Shown: positions 18,737 through 28,025 of the stretch, in pieces | How the letters are laid out: every line of letters starts with the position of its first letter | Numbering within the stretch: position 1 is the stretch's first letter | Assembly (NCBI RefSeq): GCF_001639265.1 | Contig: NZ_LWMT01000265.1 | Coordinates: 1-40,537, forward strand | Length of the DNA: 40,537 nucleotides | Direction: 5' to 3' | DNA from: Methanobrevibacter filiformis | GTDB lineage: Archaea; Methanobacteriota; Methanobacteria; Methanobacteriales; Methanobacteriaceae | The notes under the pieces: generated by a model | Told to the model about the DNA's origin: nothing | Database searches by the model: none | What the model saw: only the letters and a program-made list of their open reading frames with translations | Made by a program: the position numbers and the translations under genes

Positions 18737-19210
18737 ATGTCAAAAGTTAAATATGCTTATAATGAAAAAGAAAATTCTAAGGAAGATTCTAAAATTGCAC
18801 GTGCAATGGGCAGATCTCTTGTAATTTCTCCAAAACATTCTTATGAAATTTGTAGAGAATTACGTGGTATGGAAGTAGAAAAAGCTAAAAACTATTTAAA
18901 TGAAGTAATAGAATTAAAAAAGCCTATTCCATTTAAAAGGCATAACAAAAAAGTAGGTCATAGGAAAGGTCTTAAAGGTACTTCAAGTGGTAGATATCCT
19001 GTTAAAGCAGCTACTCAAATTTTAAAAGTTCTTAACAATGCTGAAGCTAATGCTGAATACCATGGTCTAGATTCTGAAAATCTTGTAATATCTCATATAT
19101 CTAGCCATCGAGGTAAAATCATACCTGGTGGTCGTCCAAGAGCTTTTGGTAGAGCAACTCCATTCAATACTCCTACAACTCATGTACAAATTGTTTTAGG
19201 AGAGGATTAA
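18737..19210 (+). CDS. rpl22: 50S ribosomal protein L22 (uL22)
   Basis: A 157-residue uL22, whose long hairpin lines the exit tunnel. KARAMGR-like [21 protein letters not shown] and the C-terminal [20 protein letters not shown] mark the archaeal form. An open frame continues upstream into rps19, but only ATG 18737 has a proper ribosome site (AAGGAG) and gives the usual N-terminus [12 protein letters not shown]. Thirteen bases separate it from rps19, and two from rps3. Confidence 0.97.
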   Translation: MSKVKYAYNEKENSKEDSKIARAMGRSLVISPKHSYEICRELRGMEVEKAKNYLNEVIELKKPIPFKRHNKKVGHRKGLKGTSSGRYPVKAATQILKVLNNAEANAEYHGLDSENLVISHISSHRGKIIPGGRPRAFGRATPFNTPTTHVQIVLGED

Positions 19211-19212
19211 TT

Positions 19213-20031
19213 ATGATAGAAAAAGATTTTGTTACAGAAGGTCTTAAAAGAACAAAAATCGATGAATATCTTGAAAGCAAGCTTGAAAGAGCTGGATATG
19301 GTGGAATGGATGTTCAAGTTAGTCCTCTTGGAACCATGATTGTTGTATATGCTGAAAGACCAGGAATGGTTATTGGTCGTGGTGGAAAAACAGTTCGTTC
19401 TATTACTCAAACTCTTAAAAACAATTTTGATCTTGATAATCCTCAAGTTGAAGTTAAAGAGGTAGATGTTCCTGAACTTAATCCAAAAATCATGGCTTCT
19501 AAAATTGCTTCAATGTTACAAAGAGGAATGCATTTTAGAAGAGTAGCATATTCTACTATTCGTAGAATCATGGGTTCTGGAGCACAAGGTGTAGAAGTTA
19601 CAATATCTGGTAAAATCAGAGGGTCTCGTTCTGCAACAGCAAAATTTGTTGAAGGATACATTAAAAAATGTGGTGAACCTTCAATACGCTTTGTTAAGGA
19701 AGGATTTGCTACAGTTCAGTTAAAACCAGGTGTTTTAGGTGTTTTTGTAAGAATTATGCCTCCTGATGCAGTCTTACCTGATAAGGTTGACATCTACCCT
19801 CCAGTAATTGAAGAAACATCTGAAGAAGAAACTGTTTCTGAAAATGTAGCTATCTCTGAAGATATAGCTATCTCTGAAGATGTGGAAACTCTAACTGAAG
19901 AAATTGAAGATGTTATTGAGGAATTAGACGAAATTGAGGATGAAGCTGAAGAACTTGAAAATCTTGAAGATGCTATTGAAGAAGAAGTTTTAGAAGATTC
20001 AAATGATTCTAAAACAGAATCTGAAGAATGA
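19213..20031 (+). CDS. rps3: 30S ribosomal protein S3 (uS3) with long acidic tail
   Basis: A 272-residue uS3. The KH domain with VIGRGGKTVRSI (55-66) and the C-terminal domain that lines the mRNA entry channel occupy about 1-200. After residue 200 comes a 70-residue tail made almost only of Glu, Asp, Ile, Val and Leu. Within it VAISED/IAISED (212-223) is an exact in-frame duplication of an 18-bp unit (19846-19881) carrying the ATAGCTAT motif. Acidic S3 tails are known in methanogens, but this one is long. ATG at 19213 follows GAGGATTA. A 127-base gap before rpl29 contains a hairpin. Confidence 0.96.
   Translation: MIEKDFVTEGLKRTKIDEYLESKLERAGYGGMDVQVSPLGTMIVVYAERPGMVIGRGGKTVRSITQTLKNNFDLDNPQVEVKEVDVPELNPKIMASKIASMLQRGMHFRRVAYSTIRRIMGSGAQGVEVTISGKIRGSRSATAKFVEGYIKKCGEPSIRFVKEGFATVQLKPGVLGVFVRIMPPDAVLPDKVDIYPPVIEETSEEETVSENVAISEDIAISEDVETLTEEIEDVIEELDEIEDEAEELENLEDAIEEEVLEDSNDSKTESEE
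19846..19881 (+). repeat. 18-bp in-frame tandem duplication in rps3
   Basis: Two copies of a unit ending TAGCTATCTCTGAAGAT (first base G or A) lie at 19846-19863 and 19864-19881, encoding VAISED and IAISED. A third, degenerate copy (VSEN) precedes them. This shows recent local growth of the acidic tail. Confidence 0.85.
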
Positions 20032-20104
20032 TTCAGATTCTTATCATTTATTCATGTCTTAATTTAAATGCATTAATTTAATTTTGCGGAATAATGATAT
20101 TAAT

Positions 20105-20129
20105 AATTCAAAATAGCTATCTTTGAATT
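20105..20129. repeat. Hairpin in the rps3-rpl29 spacer
   Basis: AATTCAAA (20105-20112) pairs perfectly with TTTGAATT (20122-20129). The nine-base loop contains an ATAGCTAT palindrome (20113-20120). It lies 30 bases before the rpl29 start in an otherwise tight operon, so it may affect processing or read-through. Confidence 0.65.
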
Positions 20130-20158
20130 CAATTTAATATAATCAAGGTTGAATAATA

Positions 20159-20365
20159 ATGGCAATTTTAAGAAGTAAAGAACTTTGGGAAATGGAAATT
20201 GAGGATATTCGAGAAAAATTGGATGAACTCAAAGTAGAATTGGCTAAAAACGTTTCTAAAAGTGCTGCTGCAGGTGTTAATGAAAACCCTGGCAAAATTA
20301 GAGAACTTAAAAGAACTATCGCTCGTGTTTTAACAATTATGAGTCAAAAACAGAAGGAGAACTAA
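20159..20365 (+). CDS. rpl29: 50S ribosomal protein L29 (uL29)
   Basis: A 68-residue uL29, two long helices near the tunnel exit. MAILRSKELWEMEIEDIREK and NPGKIRELKRTIARVLTI are the two conserved helices. ATG at 20159 is preceded only by AAGGTTG about 12 bases away, a weak site. The stop codon abuts the aIF1 start, implying translational coupling. Confidence 0.96.
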   Translation: MAILRSKELWEMEIEDIREKLDELKVELAKNVSKSAAAGVNENPGKIRELKRTIARVLTIMSQKQKEN

Positions 20366-20707
20366 ATGAAAATTTGTGATGTATGCGGTCTTCCAGAAGA
20401 ACTTTGTGTTTGTGAAGAAATTGCAAGAGAAGTTCAAACTGTCAAGGTATTCACAGTTAGAAGACGATTTGGAAAACTTATGACAATTGTAGAAGGTATT
20501 GACGAACATGACATTGACATTAAAGAGCTTACTAAAGAATTGAAAGCTCGGTGTGCCTGCGGAGGTACTGCCAAAAAAGGTCAAATTGAACTTCAAGGAG
20601 ATCATAAACGAAAAGTTAAAGAAGTTTTATCTGATATTGGTTTCTCTTCAGATACTATTGAAATTCGTGATGCTGATAAGAAGTTTAATAGAAGAAAAAG
20701 GAGATAA
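20366..20707 (+). CDS. Translation initiation factor aIF1 (SUI1)
   Basis: A 113-residue archaeal initiation factor 1, which binds the small subunit near the P site and checks start-codon pairing. The N-terminal [13 protein letters not shown] (4-16) has four cysteines that may bind zinc in the archaeal family; the SUI1 fold covers about 24-105, with [15 protein letters not shown] and the ACGGTAKKG...[10 protein letters not shown] segment that contacts rRNA. It starts directly after the rpl29 stop codon, with GGAG in the rpl29 3' end. Its presence here between L29 and Rnp1 is usual in Methanobacteriales. Confidence 0.95.
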   Translation: MKICDVCGLPEELCVCEEIAREVQTVKVFTVRRRFGKLMTIVEGIDEHDIDIKELTKELKARCACGGTAKKGQIELQGDHKRKVKEVLSDIGFSSDTIEIRDADKKFNRRKRR

Positions 20708-20845
20708 TTGTCGTGCTTAGTTAAGTTTCTAGAATGTAATTTTAAGACTCTAAGGATAATTTACATTTATTGAAATATTATCTATGCAATTGTTAAGCTA
20801 TTCAAATAGCATAATAATCATAAATAATTTTAACCAAAGATTACT

Positions 20846-21178
20846 ATGATAACTTCAGAAAATATTTTTCGCCATGAATTAATTGGATTATATCTTGAAG
20901 TTGTTTATAGTAAAAACAACTCCATTATAGGTTTATGTGGATATGTTATAGATGAAACTAAAAAAACCTTAACTATTAAATTAGAGTCTAATTTGAGTTA
21001 TGGTAAATCTTTAGAGAAAATAATTTCAGGGAAGAGAATAGTTTCAGAAAAAATAATCTCCAAAGATATATCTGTCTTCCATTTTAAACTTCCAAATGGT
21101 GAATGGGTTGAAATTGATGGGAAAATTTTAGTTAATCGTCCTGAAGATAGAATAAAAAAGAAATATAAAAAAGTTTAG
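20846..21178 (+). CDS. rnp1: Ribonuclease P protein component 1 (Rpp29/Pop4)
   Basis: A 110-residue archaeal Rpp29 homologue, which with Rpp21 assists the RNase P RNA in 5' processing of tRNA precursors. [20 protein letters not shown] and [16 protein letters not shown] are typical, forming the Sm-like barrel. The ATG at 20846 has no clear ribosome site and lies 138 bases after aIF1, so it might have its own promoter or be translated from an unusual leader. rps17 follows after 11 bases. The gene position between aIF1 and S17 is conserved in Euryarchaeota. Confidence 0.93.
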   Translation: MITSENIFRHELIGLYLEVVYSKNNSIIGLCGYVIDETKKTLTIKLESNLSYGKSLEKIISGKRIVSEKIISKDISVFHFKLPNGEWVEIDGKILVNRPEDRIKKKYKKV

Positions 21179-21189
21179 TTGGTGATAGT

Positions 21190-21510
21190 ATGGTTGGTCT
21201 TAATGTCCAAGAACCAGAAACTGAATGTAATGATCCTAACTGCCCTTTTCATGGAAATTTGCCTGTTAGGGGGCAAATTCTTGAAGGAATTGTCTCTAGT
21301 AATAAAGCAGAAAGGACAATTACGGTGGAAAGAAGTTTTTACAAGTTCATAAAGAAATATGAAAGATATGAAAAAAGAAAATCAAAAATTAGTGTACATA
21401 AACCTGATTGTCTTAGTGTAAATGTGGGAGATACTGTTAAAGTAGCAGAATGTCGACCTTTAAGTAAGACCAAACACTTTGTTTTAGTTGAAGTTAAAGG
21501 TGATGAATAA
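21190..21510 (+). CDS. rps17: 30S ribosomal protein S17 (uS17)
   Basis: A 106-residue archaeal uS17 that binds 16S rRNA helices 7 and 11. The OB-fold core is [20 protein letters not shown] through [20 protein letters not shown]. The N-terminal extension carries Cys13, Cys18 and His21 ([10 protein letters not shown]), a motif conserved among archaeal S17 proteins. ATG at 21190 follows GGTGATAGT. Its last base overlaps the rpl14 ATG. Confidence 0.97.
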   Translation: MVGLNVQEPETECNDPNCPFHGNLPVRGQILEGIVSSNKAERTITVERSFYKFIKKYERYEKRKSKISVHKPDCLSVNVGDTVKVAECRPLSKTKHFVLVEVKGDE

Positions 21511-21908
21511 TGAAGGCAATAACATCTAATGTTTCTAAAGCATTACCTATTGGAGCTAATTTACAATGTGTTGACAATACTGGAGCTCGTGAAATCGAAA
21601 TCATATCTGTTAAAGGATTTAAAGGAGTTCGTAGAAGATTGGATGTTGCAGGTGTTGGAGATATCATTGTTGCGTCTGTTAAAAAAGGAACTGCTGATAT
21701 GAGAAGAGAAGTTGTCAATGCAGTTGTTGTAAGACAAAAAAAAGAATATCGTCGTGCTGATGGATTGCGTGTTAAGTTTGAAGATAATGCTGCAGTTATT
21801 ATCTCTCCAGAAGGTGTTCTTAAAGGTTCTGAAATAAGGGGTCCTGTTGCTAAGGAAGCAGCAGATAAATGGCCAAGTGTTGGTAGTGCAGCAAGTATCT
21901 TGATTTAA
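21510..21908 (+). CDS. rpl14: 50S ribosomal protein L14 (uL14)
   Basis: A 132-residue uL14, at the subunit interface where it meets S-subunit helix 14. [19 protein letters not shown] is the signature segment. The ATG shares one base with the rps17 stop (TAATG), so translation is coupled, with GGTGAT as ribosome site. Length normal for archaea. Confidence 0.98.
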   Translation: MKAITSNVSKALPIGANLQCVDNTGAREIEIISVKGFKGVRRRLDVAGVGDIIVASVKKGTADMRREVVNAVVVRQKKEYRRADGLRVKFEDNAAVIISPEGVLKGSEIRGPVAKEAADKWPSVGSAASILI

Positions 21909-21918
21909 AGGTGATTTA

Positions 21919-22272
21919 ATGTCAAAACAACCAAGAAAACAAAGGAAATTTTTATACACTGCACCTAAACATACACGTCGGAAAATGATGGGTGTAAGCT
22001 TAAGTGAAAAATTACGAGAAGATTATGGTAGAAGATCTTTACCAATTAAAATTGGAGACACTGTTGAAATTGTTCGTGGTGACTTCAAAGACACTAAAGG
22101 TAAAGTAGAAAGTATAGACAGTAAAAACTATAAAGTTTACATTGAAGGAGTAACTATTAATAAAGTTGATAGTACTCCAGTGTTTGTACCTATTCATCCA
22201 TCTAATCTTGTACTTATTGAAGCAGATATGAAAGACGATATGAGATATAAACTTATTGAGAGGAAGGAATAA
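21919..22272 (+). CDS. rpl24: 50S ribosomal protein L24 (uL24)
   Basis: A 117-residue archaeal uL24. The N-terminus [24 protein letters not shown] is rRNA-binding, and the KOW motif ([19 protein letters not shown], about 47-65) follows. uL24 starts assembly of the large subunit and ends up near the tunnel exit. ATG at 21919 has AAGGTGA upstream. rps4e begins one base after the stop codon. Confidence 0.97.
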   Translation: MSKQPRKQRKFLYTAPKHTRRKMMGVSLSEKLREDYGRRSLPIKIGDTVEIVRGDFKDTKGKVESIDSKNYKVYIEGVTINKVDSTPVFVPIHPSNLVLIEADMKDDMRYKLIERKE

Positions 22273-22273
22273 T

Positions 22274-23002
22274 ATGGCAAATATGGGATCAAGAAAGCAT
22301 TTAAAAAGATTCAAAGCACCTAGAACCTGGCCAATTCATCCTAAAGTCGATAAATGGACAGTCAAACCTGCTGCAGGTTCTCATGCTATTGAATATTCTT
22401 TACCATTGCTTGTGGTTATTAGGGATATTTTAAAATTATCAGATAATTCTAGAGAAGCTAAAAGAATCATAAATACTGGAAATGTTTTAGTTGATGGAAG
22501 AGCTCGTAAAGACTATAAATTCCCTGTTGGATTTATGGATGTTATTCAAATTCCAAAAACTGAAGGTACATACAGAGTTCTTCCTGATGCAAAAGGTAGA
22601 TTAACTCTTCACAATATTCCAGATGAAAATGCAAATTTTAAATTATGTAAAGTTATTAACAAAACAACTATCAAAGAAGGTAAGAATCAATTAAATCTTC
22701 ATGATGGTCGGAATGTTACTACTGAAGAAGATATATCTGCTGGAGATGTTATTAGTTTAAAAGTTCCAGATCAAGAAATCGCTGAAGTTTATGAATTTAG
22801 CAAAGGATCTCTTGTTTTAGTTACTGGTGGTAAACATACTGGTGAAATTGGAAAAATTAATGATATAGTTATTAATGATTCATCTAAACCAAACACTGTT
22901 GTAATTGAAAATGATAAGAAAGACACTTTCATTACATTAAAAGATTATGCTTTTGTTATTGGTAGTGATGAACCTGTTATTTCTCTTCCTGGAGGTAAAT
23001 AG
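22274..23002 (+). CDS. rps4e: 30S ribosomal protein S4e (eS4)
   Basis: A 242-residue archaeal/eukaryotic S4e, absent from bacteria. It starts [20 protein letters not shown], has an S4-type RNA-binding domain (about 42-105, [21 protein letters not shown]) and a KOW segment ([18 protein letters not shown]). The frame is open from 22256 but ATG 22274, after GAGGAAGGA, is the proper start. Cotranscribed with rpl24 and rpl5, which abuts it. Confidence 0.97.
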   Translation: MANMGSRKHLKRFKAPRTWPIHPKVDKWTVKPAAGSHAIEYSLPLLVVIRDILKLSDNSREAKRIINTGNVLVDGRARKDYKFPVGFMDVIQIPKTEGTYRVLPDAKGRLTLHNIPDENANFKLCKVINKTTIKEGKNQLNLHDGRNVTTEEDISAGDVISLKVPDQEIAEVYEFSKGSLVLVTGGKHTGEIGKINDIVINDSSKPNTVVIENDKKDTFITLKDYAFVIGSDEPVISLPGGK

Positions 23003-23515
23003 ATGAATCCAATGGAACAAGTAACTATAGCGAAAGCTACTTTAAATATTGGTGTTGGTGATGCTGGAGAAAGATTATCTCGTGCAATCAACCTTTTAAC
23101 TAATTTAACTGGTCAACAACCAGTAAAAACTTTCTCTAAAGTAACTAATCCTGAGTGGGGTATTAGAAAACACCAACCTATTGCATGTAAAGTAACTCTC
23201 AGAGGTCAAAAAGCATATGATGCTATAAAATTAGTTTTAGATGGTATTGGTAATCATTTAAATGAAAAACAATTTGATGCTCAAGGAAATGTTTCTTTTG
23301 GTATAGCAGAACATATTGATATGCCTGGAATTAAATATGATCCAGATATAGGTATTTTTGGTCTTAATGTTTCTATAACCTTTGAAAAACCAGGGTATAG
23401 AATTAAACGTAGAAAAATTCAAAGAAAAAGAATTCCAAGTAAACATACTGTTACTAAAGAAGAAACCATTGGTTTTATGGAAGATACTTTTGAAATTGAA
23501 ATTGATAAAGAATAA
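23003..23515 (+). CDS. rpl5: 50S ribosomal protein L5 (uL5)
   Basis: A 170-residue uL5, which contacts 5S rRNA and the P-site t[31 protein letters not shown] is interrupted here only for display; the 5S-binding region and the C-terminal [20 protein letters not shown] are typical. ATG at 23003 directly follows the rps4e stop, with GGAGGT six bases ahead; a second ATG at 23012 is less well placed. Next gene is the very short rps14. Confidence 0.97.
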   Translation: MNPMEQVTIAKATLNIGVGDAGERLSRAINLLTNLTGQQPVKTFSKVTNPEWGIRKHQPIACKVTLRGQKAYDAIKLVLDGIGNHLNEKQFDAQGNVSFGIAEHIDMPGIKYDPDIGIFGLNVSITFEKPGYRIKRRKIQRKRIPSKHTVTKEETIGFMEDTFEIEIDKE

Positions 23516-23524
23516 GGTGATATA

Positions 23525-23668
23525 TTGCCAAGAAAATACGGGAAAGCAGCTAAAAAATGTAGTAGGTGTGGTGACCACTCTGCTATGATTAGTAGGTATG
23601 GGCTTATGCTTTGCAGACAATGTTTTAGAGAAGTTGCTCCTAAAATAGGATTTAAAAAATATAATTAG
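23525..23668 (+). CDS. rps14: 30S ribosomal protein S14 (uS14), zinc-binding type
   Basis: A 47-residue uS14 read by hand: start TTG at 23525 after AAGGTGAT, stop TAG at 23666-23668. The sequence begins [20 protein letters not shown] and carries two zinc pairs, Cys12-x2-Cys15 and Cys30-x2-Cys33, the C+ type used by archaea. It sits in the small-subunit head near the decoding region. The gene falls in the conserved L5-S14-S8 order and fills what would otherwise be a gap between these genes; short genes like this with a TTG start are easily missed by automatic calling. Confidence 0.95.
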   Translation: MPRKYGKAAKKCSRCGDHSAMISRYGLMLCRQCFREVAPKIGFKKYN

Positions 23669-23679
23669 AGGTGTTTAAT

Positions 23680-24072
23680 ATGACTCTTATGGATCCTCTT
23701 GCTAATGCTCTTACAAATATAAGAAATAATGAATTACAGGTCAATGACTCCTGTTACATCAATCCTGCCTCAAATTTAATTGGGGAAGTTTTAAGCACAA
23801 TGCAAAAAGAAAATTACATTGGTGAGTTTGAATATGTGGATGATGGAAAAGCAGGAAAGTTCTTTGTTGAACTTGGTGGTAACATCAATCAATGTGGTGT
23901 TATTAAACCTCGTCATTCTGTTAAGAAAGATGAATTTGAAAAATTCGAGAAAAGATATTTACCAGCAGAAAATTTCGGAATTTTAATCGTGACAACTCCT
24001 GAAGGAATCATGACTCATTATGAGGCAAAAGAGAAGGGAATTGGGGGTCGTTTGCTGGCTTACATGTATTAA
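23680..24072 (+). CDS. rps8: 30S ribosomal protein S8 (uS8)
   Basis: A 130-residue uS8, a core assembly protein binding helix 21 of 16S rRNA. It starts [18 protein letters not shown] and ends with the conserved [20 protein letters not shown] and [13 protein letters not shown] at 23671 in frame belongs to the GAGGTG ribosome site, so ATG 23680 is chosen. Eleven bases separate it from rps14 and eight from rpl6. Confidence 0.97.
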   Translation: MTLMDPLANALTNIRNNELQVNDSCYINPASNLIGEVLSTMQKENYIGEFEYVDDGKAGKFFVELGGNINQCGVIKPRHSVKKDEFEKFEKRYLPAENFGILIVTTPEGIMTHYEAKEKGIGGRLLAYMY

Positions 24073-24080
24073 GTGATATT

Positions 24081-24614
24081 ATGGTTTTAAGTGCTAATAT
24101 TATTGAAGAAATTGAAGTTCCGGATGATGTTGATGTTATAATTGATAAAGATGTAAAAGTCAAAGGTCCTAAAGGCGAAATTTCCAGGACTTTTAATTAT
24201 CCAAGTATTTCTCTGGAACAAATCGAAGATAAACTTGTTCTAACCACAAATTTTCCTAAGAAAAAAGATAAATCCATGATTGGTACTACCAGAGCTCATT
24301 TAACTAATATGATAACTGGTGTAACTGAAGGATTTACTTATCACATGAAAATTGTCTTTGCTCATTTTCCAATGACTGTTAAAGTAAATGGAAATAAAGT
24401 AGTTATTGATAATTTCCTTGGTGAAAGACATCCTAGGACTGCTAATGTTGTAGGTGGTGCTAAAGTTAATGTTAAAGGTGATGAAGTTACCATCACTGGT
24501 ATTAACAAAGAAGATGTTGGTCAAACAATGGCTAATTTAGAACAAGCTACAAAAATTAAAGGAAGAGACCCAAGAGTATTCCAAGATGGAATATATTTAG
24601 TTAGTAAAAACTGA
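24081..24614 (+). CDS. rpl6: 50S ribosomal protein L6 (uL6)
   Basis: A 177-residue uL6, near the GTPase-associated centre. Two tandem L6 folds are visible: DVDVIIDKDVKVKGPKGEIS at the N-terminus and FPMTVKVNGNKVVIDNFLGE in the second half, ending in RDPRVFQDGIYLVSKN. ATG at 24081 after GTGATATT. Typical length. Confidence 0.97.
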   Translation: MVLSANIIEEIEVPDDVDVIIDKDVKVKGPKGEISRTFNYPSISLEQIEDKLVLTTNFPKKKDKSMIGTTRAHLTNMITGVTEGFTYHMKIVFAHFPMTVKVNGNKVVIDNFLGERHPRTANVVGGAKVNVKGDEVTITGINKEDVGQTMANLEQATKIKGRDPRVFQDGIYLVSKN

Positions 24615-24637
24615 TATTTAGCTATTTGGTGATTTAT

Positions 24638-24970
24638 ATGAAAAAGAAGTTTAAACGACAAGAATATGCTAGGTATAAAAAACTTGGAGTAAAATGGAGA
24701 CGTCCAAGAGGAAAAACTAGTAAAATGAGGAGATATGAAGCAGGCAAACCTGATATGCCTTCTATAGGATACAGAACTCCTCGTGATATTAGAGGTCTTC
24801 ATCCTTCTGGCTATAAAGATATACTAGTATGTAATATGCAAGATTTAGAAAAGTTAGATCCTGCAACTGATGCTGGAAGAATAAGTGCTACTATTGGTAA
24901 AAGAAAAAAAGTTGAAATGCTTAAAAAAGCATCTGAACTTGGAATTAAGATATTAAATAAAAATATTTAA
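24638..24970 (+). CDS. rpl32e: 50S ribosomal protein L32e (eL32)
   Basis: A 110-residue eL32, found in archaea and eukaryotes only. KFKRQEYARYKKLGVKWRRP and GYRTPRDIRGLHPSGYKDIL are characteristic. It lacks the long N-terminal extension of some homologues and is on the short side. The frame opens at GTG 24626, part of GGTGA; ATG 24638 is the start. The last codons and TAA lie inside the first unit of a 41-bp tandem repeat. Confidence 0.96.
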   Translation: MKKKFKRQEYARYKKLGVKWRRPRGKTSKMRRYEAGKPDMPSIGYRTPRDIRGLHPSGYKDILVCNMQDLEKLDPATDAGRISATIGKRKKVEMLKKASELGIKILNKNI

Positions 24971-25085
24971 ATTAAAGTAATTTAGTTAAAATACTTATTA
25001 AAGATATTTAAATTAAAGTAATTTAGTTAAAATACTTATTAAAGATATTTAAATTAAAGTAACTTGATTAAAATACTTATTAAAT
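24963..25085. repeat. 41-bp tandem repeat starting at the rpl32e stop codon
   Basis: Three units begin at 24963, 25004 and 25045, each opening ATATTTAAATTAAAGTAA. The first two are essentially identical and the third has a few changes. The first unit covers the last codon and stop of rpl32e. The array opens a 427-base gap in an operon whose other gaps are mostly under 30 bases. Confidence 0.9.
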
Positions 25086-25397
25086 AAAGTTTAATTAAAC
25101 TTTTATCAATACAATATTTAATAATTACAATAATTTAATAATTAGTATTAATGACAAGAATAAATTATTATTCAAGGGTTTGAAATTTTAGAACATTAAA
25201 ATGTAATTATGCAATATGTGGTATTTAATTAGTCATTAATATAATATGATAAAATAGCTATTTTAAACAGCTATTATAGAATAGCTATCTGCCTTAAGAT
25301 GTTATTTATCATAATTTCTGATATATATTACAAAAATATAATATTGGAAATAGGGGACTTGTTTAAAATAAGTTTATTAATTAAATGGAGGTTTATT
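24971..25397. other. Unusual large gap inside the ribosomal operon
   Basis: Between rpl32e and rpl19e lie 427 bases: the 41-bp tandem repeat, AT-rich filler, and a cluster of AGCTAT motifs (two full ATAGCTAT palindromes at 25254 and 25281, plus CAGCTATT between them). An open frame from 25299 leads into rpl19e but has no ribosome site. No RNA gene is recognised. rpl19e may have its own promoter here. Confidence 0.55.
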
Positions 25398-25844
25398 ATG
25401 AATCTTACTACTCAAAAAAGATTAGCTGCGAGTGTGCTTAAAGTAGGGGTTAACCGGGTATGGATAGATCCCAATGAATCAGAAGAAGTATCACGAGCTA
25501 TTACAAGAGGAAATATAAAGCAGCTAATAAATCAAGGTATTATAAAAGCTAAGCCTAAAACTGGTATAAGTAGTTACAGGTCAAAAAAATTAGCTGAGCA
25601 GAAGAGAAAAGGGAAAAGAAAAGGTAGAGGTAGTGTTAAAGGAGCTAAAAAGGCTCGTACACCTAAAAAGAAAGCTTGGATGACTACAATCAGAGCTTTA
25701 AGGAAAGATTTAAAATCTATGCGTACTAATAATGAAATAGACCCTACCACTTACAGAAAATTGTACAGAATGGCTAAGGGTGGTGCCTTTAGAAGTAAAT
25801 CATACATGAAAACCTATGCAAGGGATCATGACTTGATTAAATAG
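25398..25844 (+). CDS. rpl19e: 50S ribosomal protein L19e (eL19)
   Basis: A 148-residue eL19, which forms an intersubunit bridge in archaea. MNLTTQKRLAASVLKVGVNR is the family start, and the middle is strongly basic (KRKGKRKGRGSVKGAKKART). The open frame begins 99 bases upstream, but only ATG 25398 has GGAGGT ahead of it. It follows the large repeat-containing gap and is 11 bases before rpl18. Confidence 0.97.
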   Translation: MNLTTQKRLAASVLKVGVNRVWIDPNESEEVSRAITRGNIKQLINQGIIKAKPKTGISSYRSKKLAEQKRKGKRKGRGSVKGAKKARTPKKKAWMTTIRALRKDLKSMRTNNEIDPTTYRKLYRMAKGGAFRSKSYMKTYARDHDLIK

Positions 25845-25855
25845 GAGTTGATTTA

Positions 25856-26434
25856 ATGGCGCACGGATCAAAATATAAAGTAGCATTTAGAAGAAGAAGA
25901 GAAGGAAAAACTAATTATGCTAATAGAATTAAATTAATTGATTTAGATACTTATAGATTAGTTGTTAGACTTTCTAATGCTAATGTTATTGTTCAAATTA
26001 TAGGTGTTGGAACAAATGGTGATGAAACTCTTGTTTCTGCACATTCAAAAGACTTACAAAAAATAGGATGGTTAGGTGGATTGAAAAATACCAGTGCTGC
26101 ATATTTAACAGCATACCTTTGTGCTAAAAGAGCTTTAAAACAAGGTATTGAAGATGCAGTTCTTGATATTGGTTTAAAATCTTCCACTAAAGGATCTAAA
26201 GTTTTCGCTGCCCTTAAAGGTGCTGTGGATGCAGGATTAAATGTTCCTCATGGCGAATCAGTTCTTCCTGATGAAGATAGGATAACTGGTGTGCATATTG
26301 TAGAGTATGCAAAGCTGTTAGATGAAGAAGGACTTAAAAAGCAATTTTCTCAATATTTAAGCAAAGGACTTCAACCTGTAGATTTACCTGATCACTTTGA
26401 GACAATAAAAAACAAAATTAATAATGAGGCATAA
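25856..26434 (+). CDS. rpl18: 50S ribosomal protein L18 (uL18)
   Basis: A 192-residue archaeal uL18 that binds 5S rRNA; longer than the bacterial form, like eukaryotic L5. [20 protein letters not shown] and [20 protein letters not shown] are typical. ATG at 25856 after AGGAGTTGAT. Two bases separate it from rps5. Confidence 0.97.
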   Translation: MAHGSKYKVAFRRRREGKTNYANRIKLIDLDTYRLVVRLSNANVIVQIIGVGTNGDETLVSAHSKDLQKIGWLGGLKNTSAAYLTAYLCAKRALKQGIEDAVLDIGLKSSTKGSKVFAALKGAVDAGLNVPHGESVLPDEDRITGVHIVEYAKLLDEEGLKKQFSQYLSKGLQPVDLPDHFETIKNKINNEA

Positions 26435-26436
26435 TT

Positions 26437-27081
26437 ATGAGTTTTAATATGGAAGAATGGGAGCCTAAAACAAAGCTTGGTGATCTGGTTAAAGAAGGAA
26501 AAATCACAGATATTGATGAGATTTTTGAAAAAGGTCTTCCAGTAATGGAATTAGAAATTATCGATGCTTTACTTCCAGACTTAGAAGAAGAAGTAATGGA
26601 TGTAAACTTAGTTCAAAGAATGCATAAATCTGGTAGAAAAGTAAACTTCAGAGTAATTGTTGCAGTAGGCAATAAAAATGGATACGTTGGATTAGGTCAA
26701 GGTAAAGCTCGTGAAGTAGGTCCAGCTATCAGAAAAGCTGTTGATGATGCTAAATATAACATTATTAAGCTAAGAAGAGGCTGTGGAGATTGGGGTTGTG
26801 TTTGTGGAAGAGAACACACAGTTCCATTTAAAGTCGATGGTAAAACTGGAAGTGTTAAAGTCACATTAATGCCAGCTCCTGCAGGAGTTGGTCTTGTTGT
26901 TGGTAATGTAGGTAAAACTATAATGAAACTTGCAGGAATTAAAGATGTATGGTCTCAAACAAGTGGTCAGACTCAAACTACTGTTAATTTTGCCAATGCA
27001 ACTTTTGATGCTTTGAAAAACCTAAGTAAGGTTAAAATTAGTGATAAAAACCTTAAAAAATTAGGTGTATGTTCTAAATAA
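26437..27081 (+). CDS. rps5: 30S ribosomal protein S5 (uS5)
   Basis: A 214-residue archaeal uS5, which shapes the mRNA entry site and decoding accuracy. The N-terminal dsRNA-binding-like domain has [20 protein letters not shown]; the archaeal insert [18 protein letters not shown] carries three cysteines and a His, a possible metal site conserved in archaea and eukaryotes. C-terminal domain [20 protein letters not shown] follows. ATG at 26437 is preceded by GAGG. Next is rpl30 after 17 bases. Confidence 0.97.
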   Translation: MSFNMEEWEPKTKLGDLVKEGKITDIDEIFEKGLPVMELEIIDALLPDLEEEVMDVNLVQRMHKSGRKVNFRVIVAVGNKNGYVGLGQGKAREVGPAIRKAVDDAKYNIIKLRRGCGDWGCVCGREHTVPFKVDGKTGSVKVTLMPAPAGVGLVVGNVGKTIMKLAGIKDVWSQTSGQTQTTVNFANATFDALKNLSKVKISDKNLKKLGVCSK

Positions 27082-27098
27082 TTAAACTGGTGATTTTA

Positions 27099-27557
27099 AT
27101 GTTTTTAGTTATTAGAGTTAGAGGCACTACTGGTGTTAATAGGGACATTGCAGAGACTTTAAAGATGTTGAGGCTTACTAGAATTAATCATGCCGTTCTT
27201 ATTGAAGAAAATCCAAGTTTTAATGGAATGCTTCAAAAAGCTAAGGATTACATTACTTGGGGAGAAATTGATTCTGAAACTTTAGTTAAAATAATAGCTA
27301 AAAGAGGAAGAATTGTTGGTGGAGATAAAATCACTGATGAATACCTCTTAGAAAATTCAGATTATTCTTCAATTGATGAGCTAGCTAATGGACTTTTAAA
27401 TTCGGAAATTAAAGCTCAAGATATTGATATGAAACCCGTATTTAGATTACATCCTCCAAGAAAAGGTTATGAGTCCATAAGACTTTCTTTTAATGAAGGC
27501 GGTTCTTTAGGTTTCAGAGGAGATCTTATTAAAGATCTTGCGAAGAAAATGATTTAA
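27099..27557 (+). CDS. rpl30: 50S ribosomal protein L30 (uL30)
   Basis: A 152-residue archaeal uL30, longer than the 60-residue bacterial version. [20 protein letters not shown] is the shared core; the C-terminal half ([20 protein letters not shown]) is archaeal/eukaryotic. The frame has a GTG at 27090 within GGTGAT, so ATG at 27099 is the start. In the usual S5-L30-L15 order. Confidence 0.97.
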   Translation: MFLVIRVRGTTGVNRDIAETLKMLRLTRINHAVLIEENPSFNGMLQKAKDYITWGEIDSETLVKIIAKRGRIVGGDKITDEYLLENSDYSSIDELANGLLNSEIKAQDIDMKPVFRLHPPRKGYESIRLSFNEGGSLGFRGDLIKDLAKKMI

Positions 27558-27587
27558 TTAATTTTTCACTTAATTCAGGTTGATATT

Positions 27588-28025
27588 ATGATTAGAAGAA
27601 AAAGAAAAATCAATAAAATGAGAGGCTCACGATCTATTGGTGGAGGTTGTACTAAAAAACGTCGTGGTGCAGGTCATAAAGGTGGAAAAGGTAAAGCAGG
27701 TGGGAAAAAACACCACTGGACATGGATTGTCAAATTCGACCCTGATCACTATGGTAAACATGGTTTTAAAAGACCTCAAAGCATGATTAAAAAATCAAGC
27801 CCCGTTAACTTAGATTACCTCCAAGATAAAACAGAACAGCTACTCAAAAAAGGTATTGCTATTAAAGAAGGCGATTCCATTGTAATAGATGTTACTAAAT
27901 TAGGATTTAATAAAGTTTTAGGTAATGGTAAACTTTTATCTCCTTTAACAATCAAATCTCCTAAATTTTCTGCATCTGCTGAAGAGAAAATCCAATCTGC
28001 AGGTGGAGAAGCTATAAAATTGTAA
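27588..28025 (+). CDS. rpl15: 50S ribosomal protein L15 (uL15)
   Basis: A 145-residue uL15, a late assembly protein close to the peptidyl-transferase region. The glycine/lysine-rich N-terminus ([20 protein letters not shown]) is diagnostic. ATG at 27588 after GGTTGATATT. It ends the dense ribosomal block; secY follows only after 680 bases, so the transcript may stop in the T-rich run behind it. Confidence 0.97.
   Translation: MIRRKRKINKMRGSRSIGGGCTKKRRGAGHKGGKGKAGGKKHHWTWIVKFDPDHYGKHGFKRPQSMIKKSSPVNLDYLQDKTEQLLKKGIAIKEGDSIVIDVTKLGFNKVLGNGKLLSPLTIKSPKFSASAEEKIQSAGGEAIKL

Noticed and set aside
18330-23620. Several open frames of 60-132 codons on the minus strand across the ribosomal gene cluster
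   Set aside because: They lie antisense to certain ribosomal protein genes, have no ribosome sites and encode Phe/Ser/Asn-rich peptides that arise from reading AT-rich codons backwards.
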